This document shows, one piece after another, positions 8,786-15,742 of a stretch of 64,000 nt of DNA. This DNA is from Janthinobacterium violaceinigrum (GTDB lineage Bacteria; Pseudomonadota; Gammaproteobacteria; Burkholderiales; Burkholderiaceae_D). How positions within the stretch are numbered: the first letter of the stretch is position 1; each line of letters begins with the position of its first letter. The notes below the pieces were generated by a model. It did no database searches. It was not told where the DNA came from and worked only from the letters and a program-made list of their open reading frames with translations. The stretch is taken from the NCBI RefSeq assembly GCF_009208555.1, contig NZ_WFLI01000031.1, positions 1 to 64,000 of the forward strand, written 5' to 3'. The position numbers and the translations under genes were made by a program.

Positions 8786-8827
8786 AGTCTAAGAGTGCAG
8801 CGCAACAAAAACTTTGATCCACATCAA
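8786..8827 (-). promoter_or_regulatory. FNR/Anr-type class II promoter of ompW
   Basis: TTGATCCACATCAA at 8814-8827 matches the FNR consensus TTGAT-N4-ATCAA exactly. On the minus strand TAGACT (8786-8791) is a 4/6 match to the -10 hexamer. Taking the start point 7 bases past it (about 8779) puts the FNR site centre at -41.5, the classic position for activation. ompW is a known FNR target in E. coli. Confidence 0.83.
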
Positions 8828-8896
8828 ATAGGGCCAGAAGGGCTGGAAAGAGGGATTTTTTCCTTTGCACAGGTCAAGAAATGCCGCATTGCAAAA

Positions 8897-9781
8897 TTAG
8901 TTCGCTGCGATAAACAGGCTGGCGACCCAGTCGGCAAACACGCGCACGCGCGGCGACAATTGCCGGTGATGGGGATACAGCACGGACACGGGCAGCGGGT
9001 CGGGCCGCAAGTCGCGCAGCACTTCCACCAGTTCGCCGGCCGCCAGCGCCTGCTCCAGGTGATAGCGGGGCGCCTGGATCAAGCCCATGCCCGCGCGGCA
9101 GCAGGCGTGATACGCGTCGGCATTGTTGACAGACACCGTGCCCCCCAAGGCCACGCTGTGGCGCTGCCCCGCCACCTTGAAATCGAAGGGCCAGACCTTG
9201 CCCGTCTGGGCGGAAAAGAAATTGACGGCGCGGTGGCCGTCCAGCTGCGCCAGATGCTCCGGCGTGCCGTGCGCGGCCAGGTAGGCGGGGCTGGCGCACG
9301 TCACCTGCTCGAGCAGCGCCACGCGGCGCGCCACCATGGACGAGTCGCCCAGTTCGCCCACGCGCAGCACGCAATCGACGCCTTCGCGCACCAAATCGAC
9401 GAGGCGGTCGCCCATGCCGATTTCCAGTTCGATCAGTGGATAGCGGGCGCAGAAACGGTCCAGCACGGGCATCACGAAATGCATGGCGAGGGTGGCGTGC
9501 AAGTCGACGCGCAGCTTGCCGGCCGGCTGCTGCGCCGCCGAGGAAAACACGGCTTCCGTTTCTTCCAGGTCCGCCAGCAGGCGCACGCAGCGCTGGTAGT
9601 ACGCGTCGCCATCGGGCGTGGGCGTCACTTGCCGCGTGGTCCGCTGCAGCAGGCGCGCTTCGAGTTGCTTGATGGCATGCGTGACGGTGGCCTTCGGATA
9701 ACCGAGGTCATGCGCCGCCTGCGTGAAACTGCGCAGTTCGACGATGCGCGTAAAAATGCGCATCGCATCAAATCGGTCCAT
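8897..9781 (-). CDS. LysR-family transcriptional regulator
   Basis: A 294-residue regulator with an N-terminal winged helix-turn-helix (MDRFDAMRIFTRIVELRSFT, then DLGYPKATVTHAIKQLEARL), followed by the two-lobed LysR effector domain (GKLRVDLHATLAMHFVMPVL onward). The start at 9781 is preceded by GGAG with a spacing of 6; starts further upstream at 9793 or 9901 are less well placed. The helix-turn-helix and the DALGYP-like motif resemble the DmlR/YhjC group, but the regulated gene cannot be told from the sequence. It is divergent from the Fur-family gene with about 245 bp between. It is not next to an obvious catabolic target. Confidence 0.88.
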   Translation of the reverse strand: MDRFDAMRIFTRIVELRSFTQAAHDLGYPKATVTHAIKQLEARLLQRTTRQVTPTPDGDAYYQRCVRLLADLEETEAVFSSAAQQPAGKLRVDLHATLAMHFVMPVLDRFCARYPLIELEIGMGDRLVDLVREGVDCVLRVGELGDSSMVARRVALLEQVTCASPAYLAAHGTPEHLAQLDGHRAVNFFSAQTGKVWPFDFKVAGQRHSVALGGTVSVNNADAYHACCRAGMGLIQAPRYHLEQALAAGELVEVLRDLRPDPLPVSVLYPHHRQLSPRVRVFADWVASLFIAAN

Positions 9782-9960
9782 GCCCCGCTCCATTGTTATT
9801 GCTTGCTGCACAGTATAGCGATTCGAGCGCGATTTTTTATCCTCAGCCATAGCGCAGGCACAAGTTGCTCCTGGCGCAAGCGCCACTTGCGCCGATGTCA
9901 CTGGTTGCCAGGCCAGCTAGCCAGCATAATATTTCCACTACGCACAATACAAATGAGAAT

Positions 9961-9987
9961 AGTAATGATTATCATTTGCGATATAAT
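9961..9987 (+). promoter_or_regulatory. Fur box overlapping the promoter of the Fur-family gene
   Basis: AGTAATGATTATCATTTGC at 9961-9979 matches the Fur consensus at 14 of 19 positions. The A/T-rich hexamers continue upstream (AATGAGAAT from 9952), suggesting more than one Fur dimer. A perfect TATAAT -10 box lies at 9982-9987, so bound Fur would sit between the -35 and -10 regions. This predicts iron-dependent autorepression. Confidence 0.78.
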
Positions 9988-10028
9988 GCACTACCTCGCT
10001 CAGGCGACTACAAAAAGGAATGGGAGAC

Positions 10029-10466
10029 ATGGATATATTGAGGGAACTGCGTGAATCGGGCTTGAAAGTGACCATCCCCCGCTTGCGGATTCTGCAGCTG
10101 TTTCAAGAAGGCACGATCAAGCACCTGAGTGCGGACGATGTCTACAAACTCTTGCTGGCTGAAAAGATCGACGTGGGCCTGGCCACCATCTACCGCGTGC
10201 TGATGCAGTTTGCCGAAGCGGGCATCCTGTTTCGCCGGCATTTCGAATCGGGCCACGCCGTCTTTGAATTGAACGAAGGCCAGCACCACGACCACCTGGT
10301 CTGCACGGGTTGCGGCAAGGTCGATGAATTCGTCGACGAAGGCATCGAACTGCGCCAGAACGAGATCGCCGCCGAACGGGGCTTCGTGCTGCACGAACAC
10401 GCGCTGTCGCTGTACGGCACCTGCGCAGAGTGCACGGCCAAGAAAATCCCGCCGCGCCGGGCCTGA
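10029..10466 (+). CDS. Fur-family ferric uptake regulator (possible second Fur)
   Basis: A 145-residue regulator from the ATG at 10029; an ATG at 10020 is in frame, but AAGGA at 10014 is properly spaced only for 10029. The N-terminal winged helix (LKVTIPRLRILQLFQ, then DVGLATIYRVLMQFAEAGI) and the dimerisation/metal region with HHDHLVC are those of Fur itself rather than Zur or PerR. Two CxxC pairs (CTGC, CAEC) could hold structural zinc. It has its own Fur box. I suspect a paralogue, because the N-terminus MDILRELRESG differs from the usual housekeeping Fur of this family, but the rest of the genome is not visible. Confidence 0.88.
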   Translation: MDILRELRESGLKVTIPRLRILQLFQEGTIKHLSADDVYKLLLAEKIDVGLATIYRVLMQFAEAGILFRRHFESGHAVFELNEGQHHDHLVCTGCGKVDEFVDEGIELRQNEIAAERGFVLHEHALSLYGTCAECTAKKIPPRRA

Positions 10467-10546
10467 GCGCGCCGGGGCGGCGCGGCGTTCCGCCCTGCCC
10501 CGTCTTGCGCTACACTGCGCCCGCCCATGCTCAAGAAAGGACAGCC

Positions 10547-10909
10547 ATGTACATCGGAGAAATCGCCCGCCTGACGGGCACCTCGCCCAAGGCCTTGCGC
10601 CACTATGAGACCCTGGGCTTGCTGGGCGACGTGCGCCGTTCCGGCGCCTACCGCGTCTATACGCAGCAGGACCTGGCGCAAGTGAGGCTGATACGCCAGG
10701 CGCAGACCCTGGGCTTCCGCCTGGCCGAACTGCTCCCCATCCTGGCCGGCGACGATACCGACTGGGCCGCCCTGTCGCGGCACATCGCCGCCAAGCGCGC
10801 GCAGGTGCAGCAGGATATCGCCCGCCTGCGCCAGCTCGACGCGGAACTGGCCGGCATCGATACGGAAATCCGCGATTGCCTGGCGCGCCAGCAGCCGCAG
10901 GCAGCGTAA
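10547..10909 (+). CDS. MerR-family transcriptional regulator
   Basis: A 120-residue regulator. The N-terminal MerR helix-turn-helix is clear (YIGEIARLTGTSPKALRHYETLGLL), with the wing R.SGAYRVYTQQDLAQ, followed by a dimerisation helix of about 40 residues. No metal-binding cysteines like those of MerR, CueR or ZntR are present (a single Cys near the end), so the inducer is probably a small organic or redox signal. AAGAAAGGA at 10532-10540 sets the start. It precedes an oxidoreductase gene whose promoter has the long spacer and dyad bound by MerR proteins, so that gene is the predicted target. Confidence 0.88.
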   Translation: MYIGEIARLTGTSPKALRHYETLGLLGDVRRSGAYRVYTQQDLAQVRLIRQAQTLGFRLAELLPILAGDDTDWAALSRHIAAKRAQVQQDIARLRQLDAELAGIDTEIRDCLARQQPQAA

Positions 10910-10919
10910 CACGACGCGC

Positions 10920-10951
10920 TTGACTCTGCCCCCAGGGGCAGGCTTTAGCAT
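10920..10951 (+). promoter_or_regulatory. MerR-type promoter/operator of the oxidoreductase gene
   Basis: A -35 box TTGACT (10920-10925) and a -10-like TAGCAT (10946-10951) are separated by 20 bp, the over-long spacer typical of MerR-activated promoters. The spacer contains a perfect dyad, CTGCCCC-CA-GGGGCAG (10926-10941). It lies just after the merR-like gene and 32 bp before the oxidoreductase ATG. Confidence 0.8.
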
Positions 10952-10982
10952 GCAAGCTCTTCTTTAATGGAAAGCCTGCATC

Positions 10983-11573
10983 ATGAGCAAGACGACACCC
11001 AAGCGCATTCTCATCCTCCTCGGCCACCCGTCCAGCGACAGTTTCTGCGCCGCCCTCGCCGAGGCCTATGCCGAATCGGCCCGCGCGCAGGGCCACGCGG
11101 TGCGCGAACTGCGCCTGGGCCAGCTGGACTTCGACCCCGTCCTGCATGAAGGCTACCGCCAGGTGCAGCCGCTGGAACCGGACTTGCTGGCCGCGCAGGA
11201 AGCCATCCGCTGGGCCGAACACCTGGTGTTTGCCTATCCGATCTGGTGGGGCGGCGCGCCGGCCCTGCTGAAAGGCTTTGTCGACCGCGTCTTCCTGCCC
11301 GGCTACGCCTTCAAGTACCGCCCCGGCAAGGCGTTCCCGGCGCAGCTGCTGACGGGCCGCACGGCGCAGCTGCTGGTGGCGATGGACACGCCGCCGTGGT
11401 ATTTCCGCTGGATCTACCGCATGCCCGGCATCCACCAGCTGCGCAAGACGACGCTGGAATTTTGCGGCGTCAAGCCCGTCAGGGTGGCCAGTTTCGGCCC
11501 CCTCATCGATTCCACAGAAGCACAAAGACAGCGCTGGCTGGCACAGGCGCAGAGGCTGGCCCGGCGCCCGTGA
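10983..11573 (+). CDS. NAD(P)H-dependent oxidoreductase, flavodoxin-like fold
   Basis: A 196-residue FMN-binding quinone or nitro-compound reductase of the Flavodoxin_2 type (MdaB/KefF/YwrO group). The phosphate-binding loop is GHPSSDSFCAALAEAY, and the conserved active-site stretch AYPIWWGGAPALLKGFVDRVFLPG contains the WW typical of the family. It probably carries out two-electron reduction of quinones or electrophiles. The preceding MerR-type promoter suggests induction by such compounds. The C-terminus is near the family average, so it looks intact. The specific substrate cannot be read from sequence. Confidence 0.87.
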   Translation: MSKTTPKRILILLGHPSSDSFCAALAEAYAESARAQGHAVRELRLGQLDFDPVLHEGYRQVQPLEPDLLAAQEAIRWAEHLVFAYPIWWGGAPALLKGFVDRVFLPGYAFKYRPGKAFPAQLLTGRTAQLLVAMDTPPWYFRWIYRMPGIHQLRKTTLEFCGVKPVRVASFGPLIDSTEAQRQRWLAQAQRLARRP

Positions 11574-11606
11574 GGTGCTTGCCATGCAGCCATCTTGCAT
11601 ACGGTT

Positions 11607-11636
11607 TTGACAAGCTGGTAATCAAGCCGTCATATT
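11607..11636 (+). promoter_or_regulatory. Candidate sigma-70 promoter of the sia-like operon
   Basis: TTGACA at 11607-11612 is a perfect -35 box; CATATT at 11631-11636 is a 4/6 -10 match with an 18-bp spacer. It lies about 90 bp upstream of the predicted GTG start of the phosphatase gene. Confidence 0.5.
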
Positions 11637-11724
11637 CGGCAGCTACCATGATGATATTGCCTGTTTGTCAGTCGCCTTGCCGCCGCGACAACAAGGGTCC
11701 GATCGTCATGTAAAGGTAGCCGCT

Positions 11725-12960
11725 GTGGAGTTCAACGCTTCTCGATTGCATCTTCCCCGTTATCGCACGTCCGTGGCGCTTGACCTGTGCATTCCCACGG
11801 AATCGGTGCAGGCCGACGCCAGCAATTTCGCCGTGCTGGAACTGTTCACGGAACGGCGCGACATGATGAGCCTGCCCGTCACGGAACAGCAGCGCCCCAT
11901 CGGCTTAATCAGCCGCAACATCTTCATGTCGCAGATGTCCAAGCCCTTCTATCACGAGGTGTACGGCAAGAAGAGCTGCATCGCCTTCATGGACAAGGAA
12001 CCGCTGATCGTCGACGGCGCCATGAGCATCGAAGACCTGACCTTCCGCGCCGTGGAAGCGGGCGAAAAGGCGCTGGCCGACGGCTTCATCATCACCGAGG
12101 ATGGCGCGCTGGCTGGCGTGGGCTTCGGCTTGCAGCTGATGAACGTGGTGGCCACCATGCAGGCGGAAAAGAACCGGCAGATCATGCACAGCATCGATTA
12201 CGCCAGCGTGATCCAGCGCGCGCTGCTGCGCACCTCGGACGCGGAATTGCGCGCCACCCTGCCCGACGCGCACCTGGAATGGCAGCCGCGCGACGTGGTC
12301 GGCGGCGACTTCTATTTTTTCGAACGCTACGAAGGCGGCTGGTTCGCCGCCATCGCCGACTGCACGGGCCACGGCGTGCCGGGCGCCTTCATGACCCTGA
12401 TCGCCTCGTCGGCCCTGAGCCAGGCCTTGCGCGAACTGGGCCCGCGCGATCCGGCCGCCCTGATCGGCGCCGTCAGCCGCGCCATCAAGACCTTGCTGGG
12501 CCAGGATGCGGGCAGCGGCGAAGCCACGGGCCACGCCGGCTCGAACGACGGCATGGATTGCGCCTTCCTGTGCCATGACGCGGCCAGCGCCAGCCTGCGC
12601 TTCGCGGGCGCGAAACTGGCGCTGCATGTGGTCGCGCCAGGCGAAGACGCCGTGCGCGCCATCGACGGCGCGCGCATGGGCGTGGGCTATGTCGACACGC
12701 CGGCCGGCTACTGCTGGCACAACGAAACGCTCGACATTCCCGCCGGCAGCCTGCTGTTCATCACCACGGACGGCTTGCTCGACCAGATCGGCGGCGCGCG
12801 CGACATCGCCTACGGCAAGCGGCGCATGCGCGAACAGCTGCTGGCGCAGCGCGACGCACCCGCCAGCGACGTGGCGGCGGCGCTGCTGCAGGACAGCGCC
12901 GCCTGGCAAGGCAAGCAGCCGCGCCGCGACGACCTGACCTTTTTCTGTTTCCGCCTGTAG
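11725..12960 (+). CDS. siaA: SiaA-like PP2C/SpoIIE phosphatase with N-terminal CBS pair
   Basis: A 411-residue serine/threonine phosphatase. The C-terminal SpoIIE/PP2C domain (about 190-411) shows DVVGGDFYFFE, ADCTGHGVPGAFMTLIASSAL, TTDGLLDQIG and RRDDLTFFCF, including metal-binding aspartates. The N-terminal 130 residues look like a CBS pair (SLPVTEQQRPIGLISRNIFM and the later DGFIITEDGALAGVG) and contain no membrane helix, whereas P. aeruginosa SiaA is anchored by a membrane/HAMP module. The start is taken as GTG at 11725, preceded by AAAGG; a TTG at 11665 is possible. It heads a four-gene set with SiaB-, SiaC- and SiaD-like genes and should dephosphorylate the SiaC-like protein. Confidence 0.85.
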   Translation: MEFNASRLHLPRYRTSVALDLCIPTESVQADASNFAVLELFTERRDMMSLPVTEQQRPIGLISRNIFMSQMSKPFYHEVYGKKSCIAFMDKEPLIVDGAMSIEDLTFRAVEAGEKALADGFIITEDGALAGVGFGLQLMNVVATMQAEKNRQIMHSIDYASVIQRALLRTSDAELRATLPDAHLEWQPRDVVGGDFYFFERYEGGWFAAIADCTGHGVPGAFMTLIASSALSQALRELGPRDPAALIGAVSRAIKTLLGQDAGSGEATGHAGSNDGMDCAFLCHDAASASLRFAGAKLALHVVAPGEDAVRAIDGARMGVGYVDTPAGYCWHNETLDIPAGSLLFITTDGLLDQIGGARDIAYGKRRMREQLLAQRDAPASDVAAALLQDSAAWQGKQPRRDDLTFFCFRL

Positions 12961-13025
12961 TTTTGACGCCATCGAGCCACCTTATCAACAAGAAACCGGG
13001 TCACCGGCTAGCCAGGAGCACGGAC

Positions 13026-13583
13026 GTGCTGTACGAAGAATTCAACGAGTTTTGGGATGTGGCGCGCAAGCGCAACATCATCTTTTTTTACGTGGGCTAT
13101 TTCTCGCAGCACGTGGTCAGCGCCATTTCCGAAACCATCAAGGCGCGCCTCGATACGGCGGGAGCGGCCGGCCCCACGCGGCGGCGCATCTTTTCCTCGT
13201 TCATCGAGATGTCGCAAAACATCATGCACTATTCGGCGGACAGCCTGACGCCCGATGCGCAGCTGGACCAGCAGATGCGGCGCGGCTCGTTCTGCATCGG
13301 CACGCGCGGCGACAGCTTTTTCCTGCTGTGCGCCAACCCCGTCTCGACGGACAACGTGGCGCAGATCCGCGCCCGGCTGGAACCGCTGCACACCATGACG
13401 ATGGAGGAAATCCGGCTCGCCTACAAGAAGGCCCTGCGCGAGGAAACGCCGGCCGACAGCAAGGGCGCGGGCCTGGGCTTCCTCACCATGGCGCGCGACG
13501 CCAGCGAACCGCTGGAATTCGAATTCGTCCAGGATCCCCAGGAGCCGGGGCACACCATCTTCTGCATCAAAGCCATCATTTGA
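13026..13583 (+). CDS. siaB: SiaB-family protein kinase (DUF6272)
   Basis: A 185-residue protein of the SiaB family, which phosphorylates SiaC and so opposes SiaA. Visible landmarks are IIFFYVGYFSQHVVSAISE near the start, the N-box-like helix SSFIEMSQNIMHYS, and a C-terminal GAGLGFLTMARDAS resembling the ATP-lid G-box of GHKL-type kinases. The start is GTG at 13026, decided by the strong Shine-Dalgarno AGGAG at 13014-13018, 7 bases upstream; the frame is open back to a TTG at 12963, which lacks such a site. The gene begins 65 bp after siaA and ends 22 bp before siaC. Confidence 0.87.
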   Translation: MLYEEFNEFWDVARKRNIIFFYVGYFSQHVVSAISETIKARLDTAGAAGPTRRRIFSSFIEMSQNIMHYSADSLTPDAQLDQQMRRGSFCIGTRGDSFFLLCANPVSTDNVAQIRARLEPLHTMTMEEIRLAYKKALREETPADSKGAGLGFLTMARDASEPLEFEFVQDPQEPGHTIFCIKAII

Positions 13584-13605
13584 AAGAGCCGACTCAGGAA
13601 AGCAT

Positions 13606-14004
13606 ATGCAATTACCGTCACCACTGTTCATCGCCGCGACCCCGAGTTCGCCCGAAATCGACTTCCGTTTCGAGCAGCACACCCTGTCGATCAAGGGCGA
13701 GTCGTATCCGGAAAACGCGGCCGCCTTCTACGGCCCGCTGATCGCCGCCGTACGCGCCTACCTGGAAGGCTGCCGCGAGAGCGCCATCACCGTCAACGTC
13801 TCGCTGGCCTACTTCAACAGCTCCAGCACGAAGATGCTGTTTACCCTGTTCGACACCCTGAACCAGGCGGCCATGGACGGCAACCAGGTGCGCCTGAACT
13901 GGTATCACGACGAGGACGATGACACCATCCTGGAATTCGGCCAGGAGCTGCAGCAGGATTTCACGGCGCTCGATTTCCGCGACCATCCCGTGCAGGGCAG
14001 CTAG
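13606..14004 (+). CDS. siaC: SiaC-family regulatory phosphoprotein (DUF1987)
   Basis: A 132-residue STAS-like protein of the DUF1987/SiaC family. The family signature LSIKGESYPENAAAFYGPL lies at residues 27-45. The phospho-acceptor region corresponds to AYFNSSSTKML (residues 69-78), where a Ser or Thr is expected to be modified by the SiaB-like kinase and cleared by the SiaA-like phosphatase. In P. aeruginosa, unphosphorylated SiaC binds and activates SiaD; the same role is predicted here. AGGAAAG precedes the ATG, and the next gene starts 3 bp after the stop. Confidence 0.9.
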   Translation: MQLPSPLFIAATPSSPEIDFRFEQHTLSIKGESYPENAAAFYGPLIAAVRAYLEGCRESAITVNVSLAYFNSSSTKMLFTLFDTLNQAAMDGNQVRLNWYHDEDDDTILEFGQELQQDFTALDFRDHPVQGS

Positions 14005-14007
14005 AGC

Positions 14008-14748
14008 ATGCGCGCCGCCATCTCCGAGGCCGAACTGGAGCCCGACCTGTTCACCGTGGAAGCGGCCGCGCTGGCCGCCGCGCGCCGCATGCACGCCGAC
14101 GGCCATGCCAGCGGCGAGGCGCAGCGCCGCGTGCTCGGCGAACTGATTGTCCACTACGAGCGGCTGATGCGCGAGACGCGGCGCCTGATCGGCCGCAGCG
14201 ACCGCGCCGAGCGCGACATGCATTTGCTGAACCGGCAATTGCAGACCCTGGCCGGCCAGCTCGAATACCGCGCCACGCACGACCCGCTGACGGGCGCCCT
14301 GAACCGCGGCGCCGTGATCGACCACGCCTCGCGCTGCCTGGCGCAGGGCGACATGGCCTTGATCGTGCTCGACATCGATCTGTTCAAGCAGGTCAACGAC
14401 GACTTCGGCCACCCGGCCGGCGACGGCGTGATCCAGGCCGTGGTCGACTGCCTGAAGGAGTTGCTGGGACAGGAAACGGCCATCGGCCGCGTGGGCGGCG
14501 AAGAATTTTCCGTGGTCTGGCCCACGTCCTCGCGCGACGACGCGGCCGCTATCGCGCAGCGCATCTGCGACACCGTCGGCCGCCAGCGCCATGCGGCGCC
14601 CATCACGCGCGCCATCACCGTCAGCGTGGGCCTGAGCTGGAACCGCGCCGGCACGGCGTTCGAGACGGCCTACAGCCATGCCGACCAGGCCCTGTACCAG
14701 GCCAAGCGCGAAGGGCGCAACTGCGTGCGCCAGTGGCTGGAGAGCTGA
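14008..14748 (+). CDS. siaD: SiaD-like diguanylate cyclase
   Basis: A 246-residue GGDEF protein without membrane segments. The N-terminal 90 residues form a helical, probably coiled-coil region (ERLMRETRRLIGRSDRAERD), the expected SiaC contact. The GGDEF domain starts at RATHDPLTGALNR and has the active motif GGEEF. There is no RxxD inhibitory site five residues before it, so product inhibition through the I-site is not expected. It makes cyclic di-GMP, promoting aggregation and biofilm in the P. aeruginosa system. It starts 3 bp after siaC, consistent with coupled translation, and faces a convergent gene 14 bp beyond its stop. Confidence 0.9.
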   Translation: MRAAISEAELEPDLFTVEAAALAAARRMHADGHASGEAQRRVLGELIVHYERLMRETRRLIGRSDRAERDMHLLNRQLQTLAGQLEYRATHDPLTGALNRGAVIDHASRCLAQGDMALIVLDIDLFKQVNDDFGHPAGDGVIQAVVDCLKELLGQETAIGRVGGEEFSVVWPTSSRDDAAAIAQRICDTVGRQRHAAPITRAITVSVGLSWNRAGTAFETAYSHADQALYQAKREGRNCVRQWLES

Positions 14749-14762
14749 ACCGGCGCAGCGGA

Positions 14763-15488
14763 TCAGCGCAGCTGTTCGCGCGCCATGCTGCCGTCGCGGC
14801 GCATGGCGGCAGCGGCGCGCTGCATGGCCGCCACCTGCGCCTCGGGCAATTGCTTGTTGCAGGCCAGATAGGTCTGCACGCGGTTAAAGGTCAGCAGCGG
14901 CACCACCTTGCCCTCCCACTGCTTGCCGGCAAACGGCTTGCTGCCCACCGCCATGCCCACGGCCCACAGGTCGATGCGCCCGAGCAGCAGCTTTTGCGGA
15001 TTGAGCCATTCCTGCGTGACGGGCGCCACGCTCAGGCCCCGCTGGCGCAGGTAGTCGTCGCGCGCGTCGCCCAGCACCGTGCCGATCACCAGTCCGCGCG
15101 CATCGTCGAGCGTGCGCAGCGCCAGGTGCCGTTCGGCCAGGCCGTACAACACCCATTCCGCTTCGTTCAGCGGGCCGATCCAGCGAAACTGCGCTTCGCG
15201 CTCCTGCGTGCGCGTGGTGGAAAAGATGCAGGTGTCCGCTTCGCGCAGCGCCTGCGCATACGCGCGCTTCCACGGCAGCAGTTCGATACCGTAGGAAAGG
15301 CCCGCGCGCGCCATGATCTCGCGCACCTTGAGCGTTTCACGTCCGACGACGACATTGCCTTCCATCATGCTCGATGGCGGCAAGTGCTCGCCGACGACGC
15401 GCACGTCCGCCGCCGCGGCCAGCGCCGGCATCAGCGCCACCACTGCCAGCAGCCGTGCCATGCTTGCTTGTTTCATGCTTGCTTTCAT
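14763..15488 (-). CDS. Periplasmic solute-binding protein (SBP family 3), orphan
   Basis: About 241 residues with a signal peptide (VALMPALAAAADVRVVGEHLPP). The fold is that of amino-acid-type binding proteins: ELLPWKRAYAQALREADTCIFS, then a hinge region with GTVLGDARDDYL. The motif PWKRAYAQAL is common in stand-alone relatives of polar amino-acid binding proteins found in betaproteobacteria. No permease or ATPase gene is adjacent, so it may work with a distant transporter or as a sensor partner. There are two candidate starts (15488 and 15476), neither with a strong ribosome site. Convergent with the siaD-like gene. Confidence 0.8.
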   Translation of the reverse strand: MKASMKQASMARLLAVVALMPALAAAADVRVVGEHLPPSSMMEGNVVVGRETLKVREIMARAGLSYGIELLPWKRAYAQALREADTCIFSTTRTQEREAQFRWIGPLNEAEWVLYGLAERHLALRTLDDARGLVIGTVLGDARDDYLRQRGLSVAPVTQEWLNPQKLLLGRIDLWAVGMAVGSKPFAGKQWEGKVVPLLTFNRVQTYLACNKQLPEAQVAAMQRAAAAMRRDGSMAREQLR

Positions 15489-15634
15489 CTGCTACGGAGG
15501 ATTCAAGCCGATGTTACCATCGGCCCGCGCCGGCATCGCAGCATATTGCCAATTAAACCATTTATTTTCCGCAACGTGGCAACAGGCCAACGCCGGGACG
15601 GTCTGCTTGCGGGGGAAAGGAAGAGAGGAGCAAG

Positions 15635-15730
15635 TGGCGGAAAACAGTAGGAGTCGAACCTACGGGAGAACGTCTGACGCCCTCCACCGGGTTTGAAGCC
15701 CGGCCACATCACCGGATGAGTGTGCTTTCC
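15635..15730 (-). tRNA. selC: tRNA-Sec (anticodon UCA)
   Basis: A 96-nt selenocysteine tRNA with an encoded CCA end. The acceptor stem is 8 bp (GGAAAGCA with TGTTTTCC), longer than the normal 7, with discriminator G. The anticodon loop is CTTCAAA between CCGGG and CCCGG; the TCA anticodon lies at plus positions 15694-15696. A long extra arm (GGAGGGCGTC...GACGTTCTCC) and a T-arm with GGTTCGACTCC complete it. It starts 12 bp downstream of the selB stop on the same strand and is probably processed from, or follows, the selAB transcript. Confidence 0.96.
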
Positions 15731-15742
15731 GCGGTGCCTGAG

